A DNA stretch of 64,000 bases from Deltaproteobacteria bacterium (GCA_016182965.1 JACPFM010000040.1:59994-123993); one strand, 5' to 3'; counted from the stretch's first letter, positions 17,549-28,735 are shown. The notes: generated from the letters alone by a model not told the origin. Numbers and translations: made by a program.

Positions 17549-17648
17549 CGGCCAAGCCTCGCCGGCGCCGCTATTTCGTCGCCTCCGCCACGCTCCGCGC
17601 GCGAAAGAACAGCCCGCAAAAGCCATCAGTCGCCAGCCACCTCGCGGC

Positions 17649-17680
17649 GACTGACGACTGACGACTGACGACTGACGACT
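17649..17680. repeat. Heptamer array, GACTGAC family
   Basis: About 4.5 head-to-tail copies of GACTGAC lie just past the 3' end of the acyl-CoA dehydrogenase gene. A short reverse-complement partner (AGTCGCCAG) is seen at 17628-17636. The same heptamer recurs at 50864, 51797, 51909 and 55418. Confidence 0.9.
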
Positions 17681-17681
17681 C

Positions 17682-19535
<1,854 letters not shown>

Positions 19536-19720
19536 GGGGAGCCTCCTCTTGTTCTCGAAGGTGCTGCAGCACCCGGGGGCTGGCGGCCCGAAGGTCCGCC
19601 GCTCACTGAATCGCCATTCATTCTGGTAGCATGTCGATGCGGCGCGTCAAACGCTCTCTGCGGGAGCATATTACGTCGGACATTTTCCCGCCCGGGCGCG
19701 GTTTCGGTATCGCCGTCCGC

Positions 19721-20863
19721 ATGGCGAGCTCCGGCGGGGTCCAGGTGGCGGGCGAGGCGATCGAGGTCGTGTGCGGGCAGCTCCTGTTCGTGGGCTTCGA
19801 CGGCACCGAGCTGCCTCGGCCGTTGGCGGAGGCGTTCGGGCGCGGCCATCGGGGCGGGGCGATCCTCTTCAAGCGGAACGTCGCGCGGCGTCACGTGGAA
19901 GCCCCCGACGAGGTCGACCTGCTGCAAGTGGCCGAGCTGAACGCCGCGATCGTCGCCGCCGCGCCGAGCTCGCTCCCGCCGGTCATCGGCGTCGACCAGG
20001 AGGGCGGCCGCGTGAAGCGCCTCGGCCCGCCGGTCCTCCAGGTGCCGCCGATGCGCTCGTTCGGCGACAAGGACCCGGCGGTGGTCGAGCAGATCGCCAA
20101 GGCGGTGGGCGAGGAGCTCGCGGCGCTCGGGTTCTCCATGAGCTTCGCGCCGGTGCTCGACGTCGACAGCAACCCGAACAACCCGGTGATCGGCGATCGG
20201 TCGTTCGCGCGCGATCCGGAGGCGGTCGCCCGCCTCGGCATCGCGTACGCCCGCGGCCTCGCGCGCGCGTCGGTGCTCGCCTGCGGCAAGCACTTCCCGG
20301 GGCACGGCGACACCGAGGAGGACTCGCACCTGTCGCTCCCGCGCGTGCGGCACGATCGGGCGCGCATCGACGCGATCGAGCTCGCGCCCTTCCGCGAGGC
20401 GATGGCCGCCGGCGTGCTGCCGTCGATCATGACCGCGCACGTGATCTTCGACGCGATCGACCCCGACGCGCCGGCGACGCTCTCGACCAGGGCGATGCAG
20501 CGGCTGCTTCGTGAAGAGCTTCGCTACGACGGGGTGTGCATCAGCGACGATCTGTTCATGAAGGGCGTCTCGCCCTCGGGCGGGGCCGACGCCTCGGAGG
20601 TCGCCCGCGCCGGAGTACGCGCGATCGAGGCCGGCTGCGACATGCTGCTGGTCTGCCACGCGGGACCCGCCGCCGACGCGTGCCACGCGGCGCTGGTCGC
20701 GCGCGCCCGAGAGGACGCGGCGTTCGAGGCGCGCGCGCGCGAGGCGTTCGCGCGCGGCCTCGCGATGCGCGCGCGCGTGGCTCCGCGCCCGATCGTCGAC
20801 GTGGCCGAGCTCCGACGTCGCGTCGGCGCGCAGACCCTGACGTCGATCGTCTGCGGGTGCTGA
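19721..20863 (+). CDS. nagZ: Beta-N-acetylhexosaminidase, glycoside hydrolase family 3
   Basis: A 380-residue GH3 enzyme of the NagZ type, which releases N-acetylglucosamine from muropeptides during cell-wall recycling. It has GQLLFVGFDG at the N-terminus, the substrate loop IGVDQEGGRV, the KHFPGHGDTEEDSH motif with the Asp/His acid-base pair, and the nucleophile region ISDDLFMKGV. No signal peptide is seen, so it is probably cytoplasmic. The start is uncertain: ATG 19721 leaves about 16 residues before the domain, while ATG 19631 in the same frame adds 30 basic residues and neither has a strong ribosome site. It is divergent from the acyl-CoA dehydrogenase. Confidence 0.88.
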   Translation: MASSGGVQVAGEAIEVVCGQLLFVGFDGTELPRPLAEAFGRGHRGGAILFKRNVARRHVEAPDEVDLLQVAELNAAIVAAAPSSLPPVIGVDQEGGRVKRLGPPVLQVPPMRSFGDKDPAVVEQIAKAVGEELAALGFSMSFAPVLDVDSNPNNPVIGDRSFARDPEAVARLGIAYARGLARASVLACGKHFPGHGDTEEDSHLSLPRVRHDRARIDAIELAPFREAMAAGVLPSIMTAHVIFDAIDPDAPATLSTRAMQRLLREELRYDGVCISDDLFMKGVSPSGGADASEVARAGVRAIEAGCDMLLVCHAGPAADACHAALVARAREDAAFEARAREAFARGLAMRARVAPRPIVDVAELRRRVGAQTLTSIVCGC

Positions 20864-20870
20864 GGTCGGG

Positions 20871-21758
20871 TCAGCGCGCGGTCGCGAAGCAGCGGAAGCC
20901 GACGCCCGGGTACGCCGCCGACGCGGCGGTGCGGCGCGAGCCGGCCTGGAAGGTGGTCGGATCGGCGGGATCGAACGCGGAGCCGCCGCGGAACACGAAC
21001 GTCGTGCCCGTGGCCTCGGTCGAGGTCCACTCCCACACGTTGCCGGCGAGATCGAAGAGGCCGTCGCGCGCGCCGCTCGGGAACGCGCCCACCGCGCACG
21101 TGCCGGCCGGGCGGCTCGGCCACGTCGCCTCGGTGTCGTGCTTCGTCTTGCCCTGCCAGCACAGTCGCTCGGGATCGTCGGCCGCGAGCGGCGCCGCGTT
21201 GCCCCACGGGAACGCGTAGCCGAGCGGTCCGCCGCGCGCGACCCACTCCCACTCGTCCTCGGTCGGGAGCCGCTTGCCCTGCGAGGCGCAGAAGGCCTTC
21301 GCCTGACCGATGTCGACGCAGTTGATCGGATCGGCGTCGCGCCCGGACTGCCCGTGGTTGCAGAACGTCTTGTTCGGCGGCGCGGTGCAGGCGCCGCGCA
21401 AGACGCACGCGCGGTAGGCGGACTCGGTGACCTCGGTGGGGTCGACGCAGAGGCCGTCGACGCGCACGATGCCGCCGGTCGGCCGCCCCACCGGCACGAA
21501 GCCGCCGCCGGCGACGAACACCATGCCGCTCGGGCACTGCGACGGCGCGTCGGCCGGCGCGTCGACGCCGGCGTCGCACGGGCCCTCGCATGCGCCCTTC
21601 TCGTAGTCGGACACGCCGGTCACGTAGATGCAGCCGCCCGACCACGTGAGCGCCGCCGCGGCGACCCACGCGCGCCCGAACGAACGCAGCTCAGAAGCGA
21701 CCGGTGAGGCCAAAACCGTCGAGCGAAGCGTACGGCACCACGCGAGCAGCGGCGACAT
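20871..21758 (-). CDS. SUMF1/FGE-sulfatase-domain lipoprotein
   Basis: A protein of up to 295 residues with a lipobox (WSGGC) and a SUMF1-type C-terminal domain (FVPVG, LPTEDEWEWVARGG, GLFDLAGNVWEW, FRGGS, VGFRC). Such domains occur in formylglycine-generating enzyme and in many non-catalytic surface proteins. The paired active-site cysteines of true FGE are not evident, so a structural or ligand-binding role is more likely. The start is uncertain: ATG 21758 gives an unusually long signal region and a 68-base overlap with the upstream TPR gene, while TTG near 21713 would be shorter. It is the last gene of the kinase-TPR-SUMF1 set. Confidence 0.8.
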   Translation of the reverse strand: MSPLLAWCRTLRSTVLASPVASELRSFGRAWVAAAALTWSGGCIYVTGVSDYEKGACEGPCDAGVDAPADAPSQCPSGMVFVAGGGFVPVGRPTGGIVRVDGLCVDPTEVTESAYRACVLRGACTAPPNKTFCNHGQSGRDADPINCVDIGQAKAFCASQGKRLPTEDEWEWVARGGPLGYAFPWGNAAPLAADDPERLCWQGKTKHDTEATWPSRPAGTCAVGAFPSGARDGLFDLAGNVWEWTSTEATGTTFVFRGGSAFDPADPTTFQAGSRRTAASAAYPGVGFRCFATAR

Positions 21759-22662
21759 CCTTTTTCGTCGGCTCGCTGAACACGCCGACCACGAAGAGCG
21801 TCGCGCCGACGGCCGCGACGCCGAAGCCGATCGTGGAGACCGTGGCCCAGCGGCGGGTCGCGTCGAGATCGTCGTGGCGCGACGGCGGGCACACGCCTCC
21901 GCTGCAGCCGTCGCGCACGTCGGAGGCGCTGGAGAGCGCGAGCACGCCGGCGCCGGCGCCGACCACGAGGCCGACGCCGGCGGCGATGCCGGACACCCAG
22001 CGCACCGTCCTCGGCCACGAGCTCGCGGGCGCGACGACCGTCGCGGGCGGCGGCGGAGCGACCACGGACGTCGTCGTCGTCGTCGTCTTGGGAACCTCGA
22101 TGGTCACCACGCGATCGCGCTCGCCCTCGACGGCGATGACGGTGACGCTCGCGTCGGTCTTGGCGCGCACGGCGACGACGTGCTTGCCGGGATCGACGGC
22201 GATCGGCGCGGGCAGGGAGCCGACGTCGATCGCGCGCCCGTCGATCGAGGCGGACTCGATCGGCTCGTCGGCGGTCACCTTGATCAAGAGCGTGGGGATC
22301 CGCGCGTCGAGCTCGAGCGCGAGCTTCTTCGCCTCGTCGCGCGCCGAGACGCTCTTGGCCGACTCGCCGGGCTTCTTCTCGATGCCCTCGACCGAGCGAT
22401 AGAGCCGGCGTGCCTCGACGAGGTGACCGAGCATCGCGTGCGTGCGCGCGAGCTCCAGGGTCGTGATCGGCGTGGGCGCGAGATCGTAGGCGCGCGTGAA
22501 GCGCTCGAGCGCCGCCGCGGTCTTGCCTGCGTCGCGCAGCTCCTTGCCCTCGGTGAAGAGGATCTTCGCGGCCTCTTTCTCGGCCTCGGTGGGCTCCGCG
22601 ATCGCCGCGCCGACCACCGCGAGGAGCGCCAACGAGAGGGCGATGGAGAGCGCGCGCTTCAC
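21691..22662 (-). CDS. TPR/PEGA-like membrane protein downstream of kinase
   Basis: A 323-residue protein with a cleavable signal sequence (ALSLALLAVVGAAIAEP). TPR-like helices follow at about 25-110 (LFTEGKELRDAGKTAAALERF). Next is a PEGA-like beta domain near 120-180 (IPTLLIKVTAD, IDGRAIDVGSLPAPIAVDPG). A Thr/Pro linker leads to two transmembrane helices near 215-240 and 275-300. The GTG start at 22662 overlaps the kinase stop as GTGA, so translation is coupled. Kinase-linked TPR/PEGA proteins are common in myxobacteria and their function is unknown. It is probably an envelope partner of the kinase. Confidence 0.8.
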   Translation of the reverse strand: MKRALSIALSLALLAVVGAAIAEPTEAEKEAAKILFTEGKELRDAGKTAAALERFTRAYDLAPTPITTLELARTHAMLGHLVEARRLYRSVEGIEKKPGESAKSVSARDEAKKLALELDARIPTLLIKVTADEPIESASIDGRAIDVGSLPAPIAVDPGKHVVAVRAKTDASVTVIAVEGERDRVVTIEVPKTTTTTTSVVAPPPPATVVAPASSWPRTVRWVSGIAAGVGLVVGAGAGVLALSSASDVRDGCSGGVCPPSRHDDLDATRRWATVSTIGFGVAAVGATLFVVGVFSEPTKKDVAAARVVPYASLDGFGLTGRF

Positions 22663-24173
22663 TCGATGTCCTCGAGCTTCTTGGCCGTCGGCGCGGTGCT
22701 CGCGCTCGTCGCGGCGGGCGGCTTCTTCGTCACGGAGGTCGAGGTCGGCTTCGCCGTGCTGGAAGCCTTTGGCGTCGCCTTCGTCGCCGTCGTCGCCGTC
22801 GCCGCCGTATCGGTCGTGATGGCGGGCGCAGGGCTGCTCGCCGCCTGCGCGGGCGCGGCGTCGTTCGCGGCGGGGCCCGCGGCCGGAGTGGCCACGTCGG
22901 TGACCGGCGGCGGGGGCGCCGCCGACGCGCTGCCCGCGTCTTTGGCCGGCTCGTGCCCGCGCGAACCGACGAACAGCGAGGTGGCGCCGGCGGCGAGGAC
23001 CGCGAACGCCACGCTCCACATCGCGATCGACCGCGCGTTCGAGCGCGGCGGCGCCGGCGCCGGCGCGGGGGCGCTGGAGTCGCGGACCTGCTTGGAGATC
23101 GGGCTCTCGGTCGGCAGCCGCTCGGCGCGCGGCAGCTCGGGCGCCGACGGTCGGGTCGCCTGCTCGTCGATCTGCAGGCGCCCGGAGGCGAGCGTGACGT
23201 CGCTGACGGCCGCGTCGGGTTTTTCGCGCACGGTGAGCGTGAGGTCGACGGGGTGTCGCCCGACCTGCCGGATCGGCAGGAAGTACCGCTGCGTCGGCTC
23301 GACGCCCTGCGACTCGTAGATCACGCGCACGACGTTCTCGAAATCGTCGGCCAACGTCAGGGCGGAGTCGTAGCGCTCGTTGCGATCGATCGCCCACGCC
23401 TTGGCGAAGAAGGCGTCGAGCGCCTCGGCGGCCCCCACGGTGAGCTCGGGGAACCCCTCGGACGCGCGCGGCATGCCGCGGGTGTGGAGGCGGACGCCGA
23501 TCGCGGCGGCGTTCTCCTCGGTCAGCGGCCGGCGACCGACGAGCATCTCGTAGACGACCACCGCGACCGACCAGAGATCGGCGCGGTGATCGAGATCGCG
23601 CGCGCCGAGCAGCTGCTCGGGCGCCATGTACACGGGGGTGCCGGTGACGCTGCCGCTCTTGGTGGCGGTCGAGGCGTCGCCGACCGTCTTGGCCACGCCG
23701 AAGTCGAGCAGCTTCACGAAGCGCTCCGGCGTGCCGACGTCGCAGAGGAAGATGTTCGCCGGCTTGACGTCGCGGTGGATGAGGCCGCGCGCGTGGGCGC
23801 GCGCGAGCGCGCGGCAGACCTGCGTCACGATGGTCGCCGCCTCGCGCAGCACGAGCCGCCCGTTCGCCGCCAGGTGACGCGCGAGGTCCTCGCCCTCGAG
23901 CAGCTCCATGACGATGAAGGGCACGCCGTCGGCCGTGACGCCGTGGTCGAAGGTCTGCGCGACGTGCGGGCTCTTGACCTGCGCCGCGGCCTCGGCCTCG
24001 CGCGAGAAGCGCTCGCGCGCGTCGGAGTCGTGCTCGCTCCCGGCGAGGATGAACTTGACGGCGACCTGCGTCTTGAGCGCGAGGTGTTCGCCGATCCACA
24101 CGGCCCCCATGCCCCCGGCACCGATCGGGCGTACCAGACGCACCTGCGGTGTTACGTGCTCGCCCTCCCGCAT
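22659..24173 (-). CDS. Ser/Thr protein kinase, single-pass membrane
   Basis: A Hanks-type kinase of 504 residues. The kinase domain occupies residues 10-275 and has all key motifs: glycine loop GAGGMGAVW, VAVKF Lys, HRDVKPANIFL, DFGVAK and APEQLLG. A transmembrane helix lies near residue 385 (MWSVAFAVLAAGATSLFVG). The extracytoplasmic part is an Ala/Pro/Thr-rich low-complexity tail with no sensor domain. It is followed by the overlapping TPR/PEGA gene. It lies 65 bases downstream of the 5'-nucleotidase-like gene, so a four-gene operon is possible. ATG 24173 is chosen as the first Met before the kinase fold. Confidence 0.9.
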   Translation of the reverse strand: MREGEHVTPQVRLVRPIGAGGMGAVWIGEHLALKTQVAVKFILAGSEHDSDARERFSREAEAAAQVKSPHVAQTFDHGVTADGVPFIVMELLEGEDLARHLAANGRLVLREAATIVTQVCRALARAHARGLIHRDVKPANIFLCDVGTPERFVKLLDFGVAKTVGDASTATKSGSVTGTPVYMAPEQLLGARDLDHRADLWSVAVVVYEMLVGRRPLTEENAAAIGVRLHTRGMPRASEGFPELTVGAAEALDAFFAKAWAIDRNERYDSALTLADDFENVVRVIYESQGVEPTQRYFLPIRQVGRHPVDLTLTVREKPDAAVSDVTLASGRLQIDEQATRPSAPELPRAERLPTESPISKQVRDSSAPAPAPAPPRSNARSIAMWSVAFAVLAAGATSLFVGSRGHEPAKDAGSASAAPPPPVTDVATPAAGPAANDAAPAQAASSPAPAITTDTAATATTATKATPKASSTAKPTSTSVTKKPPAATSASTAPTAKKLEDIE

Positions 24174-24238
24174 AGCCGCTTTGGAGATACCACTCGCGCC
24201 GCGGCGCGGCAAAACGCACGGGGCGAGCGGAGGACGAA

Positions 24239-26107
24239 TCAGAGCTTCTTGACGAGCCGCCCCCCGACGGGCGCCGGAACGGGTGAGCTCGCCCTGAGAT
24301 AATCGATGAGGATGGTCGTGAGCGGGTCGAGGGTGGGCGAGGGCACCGTCTCGACGAGCATCGAGTAGCCGTCGCCGCCCGCATTGATGAAGTCGACCGT
24401 CGCTAGGGAGAGCTCCTTCGGGTCGTCCTTCAGGATCACAGTGCCGTCGTTCAGGGTCACCGACACCACGCGCGACAGGGCCGCGGCGGCCGGGTCGTAG
24501 ACGACCTTGAACCCGGCGATCTGGGGGAAGCCGCCCATCGCGGCCGGCAAGGCCGAGAAGCCGTGCTCGAGCGCCGCCCACAGGACGCTGCCCCTGATCT
24601 TCCGCACGACCACGTCGTTGCCGTACGGGTGGAGGCTGAAGATGTCTCCGACGACCAGGTCGTAGGGCGGGCCGACGGCGTAGCCGACCGCGTTGCGGCG
24701 GAGCGTCGTGTCGGCCGGCGCGTAGGTCGACGGCAGGCCGTTGCGGAGGCCTCCGCCGTGGACGATGGCGATCTTCGCGCCGAAGGGCGCGCACCTCGCG
24801 AGCAGGGCGTCGGCGACGAGATCGCCGAGCGGCGTCTCGCCGATGCGCTCGATCTGCGGCGTGCCGCCGCGTTTGTATTCCTGGTCGATGACCGCGAGCT
24901 TCTGGTCGAACTTCTCGGGCAGCGCCTTGCGGTACGGCTCGAGGACCGCCTCGGCCGCCGGATCGGGTGCCATCACGACCTTCTGGCAGGCGCCCGCGAC
25001 GCAGCTGAAGCTCGTGTCGGGGCAGGCCGTCGACGGACAGCTGATCACGCACTTGCCGCTCGTGCAGGTGCCGCTCGCGCACTCGGACGGCAAGGTGCAC
25101 GACCCGCCGGCCGGCAGGACCGCGGTGATCGTGCCGACCGCCTCCTTGTTGACGGCCGACTTCGAGACCACCGCGCCGTCGACGATCTTCACCTTCACCA
25201 CGGCGTAGCCGCGGCCGCGTTTGCGGTTCTGCACGACGAGGGCGCCGTTGATCGTGGCGTTCACCCGGACGTCGGTGTGATCGGCCACGAAGACGTCGAC
25301 GCCGGTGATGCCCTTCGCGAGGTCGACGATGTCACCGGACGGGTTGCCGCTGGCGTCGACGCCGTCGGCCCCCGCGTGCACGAGCACGACGACGAGGCTC
25401 GCGCCGGCGGCGCGGGCGGCGCGCGCGGCCTCGTTGGCCGCGGCGATCGGCTCCTGGATGCCGATCGACCCGAATTTCCCGGGAAACTGCATGCTCAGGA
25501 GCTCGGGCGCGCTGAGCCCGAGGAAGGCGACCTTCGGCTTCGGCGCGGTCTTCCCGACCTCGGTGATCCAGTAGGGCACGACCACCTTCGGCCCGAGCTC
25601 GGCGCCGACGTTGGTGAGGTTCGACGAGACGAACGTGTAGCTCGCCTTCTCGATCAGCTTGCGGAGACCGGCGATGCCCCAGTGGAAGTTGTGGTTGCCG
25701 AACGTCGTCGCCTTCAGCCCGAGGAACTCGAGGGCCTTGATCGCGGGCTCGTCCTCGAACGCCGACGACAGCACCGGCGTGGCGCCGAACTCGTCGCCGC
25801 CGGTGACCAACAGCACGTCGTCCGTGGTCGCCGCGCGCTCGGCCTTGAAATACGACGAGAGCGTGGCGAAGCCGCCGTACGAGGTCGTGGCGACCGCGTC
25901 GGTGACGGTGAGCGGGTCGAGCTGCCCCTGCCAGGTGGTGAGGGTCAGCAGGGTGAGGTCCGCCGTGCCCTCGGGCTTCACCGAGGTCTCGGGCGCAGCG
26001 TCGACCGCAGCATCTCCCGACGGCGTCGCCGGGGTATCGGGCGAAGACGAACCGCAGCCGACGGCGGCGACCGCCGCGGCGATCGTGAAGGTAAGCGAGC
26101 GAAGCAC
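24239..26107 (-). CDS. 5'-nucleotidase/UshA-like lipoprotein with altered metal site
   Basis: A 622-residue lipoprotein (lipobox AAVGC) with the two-domain UshA layout. The metallophosphoesterase part (about 45-330) keeps GGDEFG, GNHNFHWG, VLVHAG and ADHTD. Its opening motif reads LTTWQGQLDP where active members have a DxHGQ pattern, so the first Asp and His metal ligands are Thr and Gln. A cysteine-rich insert (SECASGTCTSGKC) lies near residue 345. The 5'-nucleotidase C-terminal domain follows (ETPLGDLVADAL, HGGGLRNG, FSLHPYGND, INAGGDGYS). GTG 26107, with GAAAG before it, gives a normal signal peptide. Catalysis is doubtful because of the missing ligands. Confidence 0.8.
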   Translation of the reverse strand: MLRSLTFTIAAAVAAVGCGSSSPDTPATPSGDAAVDAAPETSVKPEGTADLTLLTLTTWQGQLDPLTVTDAVATTSYGGFATLSSYFKAERAATTDDVLLVTGGDEFGATPVLSSAFEDEPAIKALEFLGLKATTFGNHNFHWGIAGLRKLIEKASYTFVSSNLTNVGAELGPKVVVPYWITEVGKTAPKPKVAFLGLSAPELLSMQFPGKFGSIGIQEPIAAANEAARAARAAGASLVVVLVHAGADGVDASGNPSGDIVDLAKGITGVDVFVADHTDVRVNATINGALVVQNRKRGRGYAVVKVKIVDGAVVSKSAVNKEAVGTITAVLPAGGSCTLPSECASGTCTSGKCVISCPSTACPDTSFSCVAGACQKVVMAPDPAAEAVLEPYRKALPEKFDQKLAVIDQEYKRGGTPQIERIGETPLGDLVADALLARCAPFGAKIAIVHGGGLRNGLPSTYAPADTTLRRNAVGYAVGPPYDLVVGDIFSLHPYGNDVVVRKIRGSVLWAALEHGFSALPAAMGGFPQIAGFKVVYDPAAAALSRVVSVTLNDGTVILKDDPKELSLATVDFINAGGDGYSMLVETVPSPTLDPLTTILIDYLRASSPVPAPVGGRLVKKL

Positions 26108-26417
26108 CTTTCGAGCAGACCGCGCTCGCGCGCGAACGTCAACGCGGTGAATCGGCGCACACCGTGTGCGGGCGTCGAGGAAGCCCGATGACGGTCCGAT
26201 CTCGGACAGCAGCGCTGCGCTTGCCGCGCAGGTTGGTCGAAGGTCGAGGGTCGAGGGTCGAGAGTCGAAGCAGACGCGCTTTCTTGGGCTTCCTCGGACC
26301 TTCGACGTTCGACCTCCGACCGACATTGCGGGCCCGACGGAAGCACGGTGTCCGACCATCGAGACCGCTGATCCCGGGCTCTCTCGTCTCTCTCTCTCTG
26401 TCTCTCTCTCGACTGAA
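26108..26417. other. Intergenic region with heptamer arrays and CT microsatellite
   Basis: These 310 bases hold no gene. They contain an array of the heptamer AAGGTCG/GAGGGTC type at 26236-26269, a reverse-complement partner at 26297-26323, and a CT-rich microsatellite at about 26384-26410. The last sits just past the stop of the TPR gene. Confidence 0.8.
26236..26323. repeat. Heptamer arrays as inverted pair, CGACCTT family
   Basis: The left arm (26236-26269) repeats GGTCGAG-type heptamers. The right arm (26297-26323) carries CGACCTT/CGACGTT heptamers in the opposite orientation, so the two can pair. The spacer is about 27 bases. The same family recurs at 55556. Confidence 0.8.
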
Positions 26418-27086
26418 TCACCCGCCGCGGCGCGCGACCGAGGCGAGCGACTTGCGCAGCGGATCGCCGAGGCGCCGGCCGCCGAGGACCGGATCGACGT
26501 CCCCGACGAAGACCCCGAGCGCGCGCGCTTGCACCGACGCCTCCTTGGCCAGGGCGTCGTCTCCCTTGGCGTGCGCGATGGCGAGCACGCGGCGCCACGC
26601 GGCCAGCTCTGCCGCCTGCATGTGCAGCTCACGCGCGAGCGCGATCGCCTCGCGCGCGATCGACAGCTCGCGCGGCGAAGAGGTGGGCCCCTCGAGCAGC
26701 GCTGCCCGCCGGAGATCGTCGGACGCCTCGAGGCCCCGCCCGCGCAGCCGGCGCACGCGCGCGCGCCCGAGATAGAGCTCGACCGCGCCGGGCACGCGCG
26801 AGACGCCCATGTCGAACACCACCTCGGCCTCGAGCAGCTCGTTGCGCTTGGCGCGGAGCGACGCGAGGCGCAGGTAGGCCTTCTCGTTGGTCGGGTCGAG
26901 CGCGAGCGCGTCGGCGTAGCGCTTGAGCGCGGCGAGCTCGTCGCCCTCCGCCTCGCGCGCCTCGCCCTGTTGCACGAGGAGCGCCGACGAGGACGACGGC
27001 GAAGCCCAGCACGACTTGCGACGCGCCGGGGCCGCCGCGGTCGCGAGGAGCGCGATCGTCAGGAGCGCGGCCGTACGGAGACGCAT
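26418..27086 (-). CDS. Secreted TPR protein
   Basis: A 222-residue protein with an N-terminal signal sequence (LLTIALLATAAAPA) and TPR-type helices from residue 40 (LALDPTNEKAYLRLASLRAKRNELLEAEVVF). No catalytic motif is seen. It starts 22 bases after the MurJ stop, so it is probably translated from the same message as the LD-transpeptidase and MurJ. A role in envelope assembly is inferred only from that context. Confidence 0.75.
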   Translation of the reverse strand: MRLRTAALLTIALLATAAAPARRKSCWASPSSSSALLVQQGEAREAEGDELAALKRYADALALDPTNEKAYLRLASLRAKRNELLEAEVVFDMGVSRVPGAVELYLGRARVRRLRGRGLEASDDLRRAALLEGPTSSPRELSIAREAIALARELHMQAAELAAWRRVLAIAHAKGDDALAKEASVQARALGVFVGDVDPVLGGRRLGDPLRKSLASVARRGG

Positions 27087-27108
27087 CGTGGGTGCAGTCT
27101 ATAGCGGC

Positions 27109-28734
27109 TCACGCGGCGCGCCGGCGGCGCAGACGGCGGCGAAGGCCGGCCACGATCTCGGCCTGCTCCTCGTTGCCGAAGAGCCGGCCGAGCGCGAGGT
27201 ACGCGATCGCGAAGACGACGGCGCCGACGGCGGCCGGGATCAGCCCGCCGATCGCGCGCATGCCGGACAGCGGCCGCACCGCGAGCGCCGCGCCGAAGCC
27301 GAGCGCGGCCGCGCCGATCGCCGCCGCGCCCGCGGTGACCAGCGATTTGCCGATCATCGACCATCGCAGCTCCGGGAGCCGCTGACGCAGCAGCATCATC
27401 AGCAGCGCCATCTGCACGATCGAGGAGCCGGTCACCGCGGCGGAGACGCCGACGTGGCCCCACGGACCGCGCAGCGACAGCGCGATCGCGACGAACGCGA
27501 GCAGGTCGATGCCGCTGATCCACACCGGCGTCTTGGTGTCGCCGAGCGCGTAGTAGAGCGGGACCAGCTGGCGCACCATCGCGACGACGACCACGCCGAG
27601 GCCCTGCACGACGAGCGCCGCCGTGGTGCCGTCGACGCTCGCCTGATCGAACGCGCCGCGCGCGAACACCGCGACGACGATCGGGCGCGCGAGGCCGACG
27701 AGCAGCGCGGTCGCCGGCAGCCCCACCCACAGCGCGAGGCGGAAGGCGTGCGCCGCGGTGCTCGCGACCTCGGCGCGATCGCCCTTGGCGACCAGCCGCG
27801 CGAGCGAGGGCAGGGTGGCCGTCGCCAGCGCCAGCGAGAAGATCCCCTGCGGGAAATCGCAGAGCCGCTGCGCGTAGTAGAACCAGGAGTTCGCGCCCTC
27901 GCCGGCCTGCGAGAGGAACCGGCGCGAGAGCACCAGATCGATCTCGTAGATCATCAGGCCGAGCGTCATCGGCGCGATGCGCTTGACCACCTCGCGCAGC
28001 CGCGGATCGGAGAAGTCGAGGCCGAGCGGCGCGGTGAACCCGGCGCGGCGCAGGTCGGGCATCTGCGCCCACACCTGCAAGAGGCCTCCGACCAGCGCGC
28101 CGACGGCGAGCGCGTACAGCGGGTCGAAGCCGTGCCGCGCGAGCACCGGCGCGAGGGCGATCGCGCAGACGATCATCGCGACGTTGAGCAGCGCCGGCGC
28201 GAACGCGGCCACGCCGAACCGCTTGCGCGTCTGCAGGGCGCCGGCGCCGAGCGCGGCGAGGCCCATGAACAGGAGGTAGGGGAACACCGCGCGCGTGACG
28301 GCGACGGTGCGCTCGAACGCGCCCGGTCGCGCGTGGAACCCGGCGGCGAACAGCTCGCAGAGCCACGGCGCCGCGGCGACGCCGAGCACGCACGTGCCGA
28401 TCAGCACGACCCACATCGCGCCGCGCAGGTTGGCGTAGAAGCGCTCGGCCGCGGTCGGGCCCTCCTCCTGCTCGACCTTCGCGAGCACCGGCACGAACGA
28501 GCTGGCCAGCGCCCCCTCCGCGAGCAGCTGGCGGAGCGCGTTCGGGATGGTGAACGCCACGAAGAACAGGTCGGTGGCGGCGCGCGGGAAGAAGGCGGCG
28601 AGCACCAGATCGCGCCCGAGGCCGAGCACGCGCGACACCAGCGTGCCGGCGCCCACGAGCCCCGCGCGCCCTGCGATCGCGCGTCGCTCCGCCGGACCGC
28701 CCTCCTTCTTGTCGGTCTCGGCGGCTGCGTTCAT
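27109..28734 (-). CDS. murJ: Lipid II flippase MurJ
   Basis: A 541-residue MviN/MurJ family protein with about fourteen membrane helices. It moves lipid II across the inner membrane for peptidoglycan synthesis. Family sequence is visible throughout, including GTLVSRVLGLGRDLVLAAF at the start, FVAFTIPNALRQLLAEGALASSFVPV, and PLYYALGDTKTPVWIS in the second half. ATG 28734 comes one base after the LD-transpeptidase stop, so the two are in one operon for cell-wall building and cross-linking. Confidence 0.93.
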   Translation of the reverse strand: MNAAAETDKKEGGPAERRAIAGRAGLVGAGTLVSRVLGLGRDLVLAAFFPRAATDLFFVAFTIPNALRQLLAEGALASSFVPVLAKVEQEEGPTAAERFYANLRGAMWVVLIGTCVLGVAAAPWLCELFAAGFHARPGAFERTVAVTRAVFPYLLFMGLAALGAGALQTRKRFGVAAFAPALLNVAMIVCAIALAPVLARHGFDPLYALAVGALVGGLLQVWAQMPDLRRAGFTAPLGLDFSDPRLREVVKRIAPMTLGLMIYEIDLVLSRRFLSQAGEGANSWFYYAQRLCDFPQGIFSLALATATLPSLARLVAKGDRAEVASTAAHAFRLALWVGLPATALLVGLARPIVVAVFARGAFDQASVDGTTAALVVQGLGVVVVAMVRQLVPLYYALGDTKTPVWISGIDLLAFVAIALSLRGPWGHVGVSAAVTGSSIVQMALLMMLLRQRLPELRWSMIGKSLVTAGAAAIGAAALGFGAALAVRPLSGMRAIGGLIPAAVGAVVFAIAYLALGRLFGNEEQAEIVAGLRRRLRRRRAA

Positions 28735-28735
28735 G

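Noticed and set aside
20871..21758. Functional formylglycine-generating enzyme
   Set aside because: The domain is SUMF1-like, but the paired active-site cysteines are not evident and no sulfatase is nearby.
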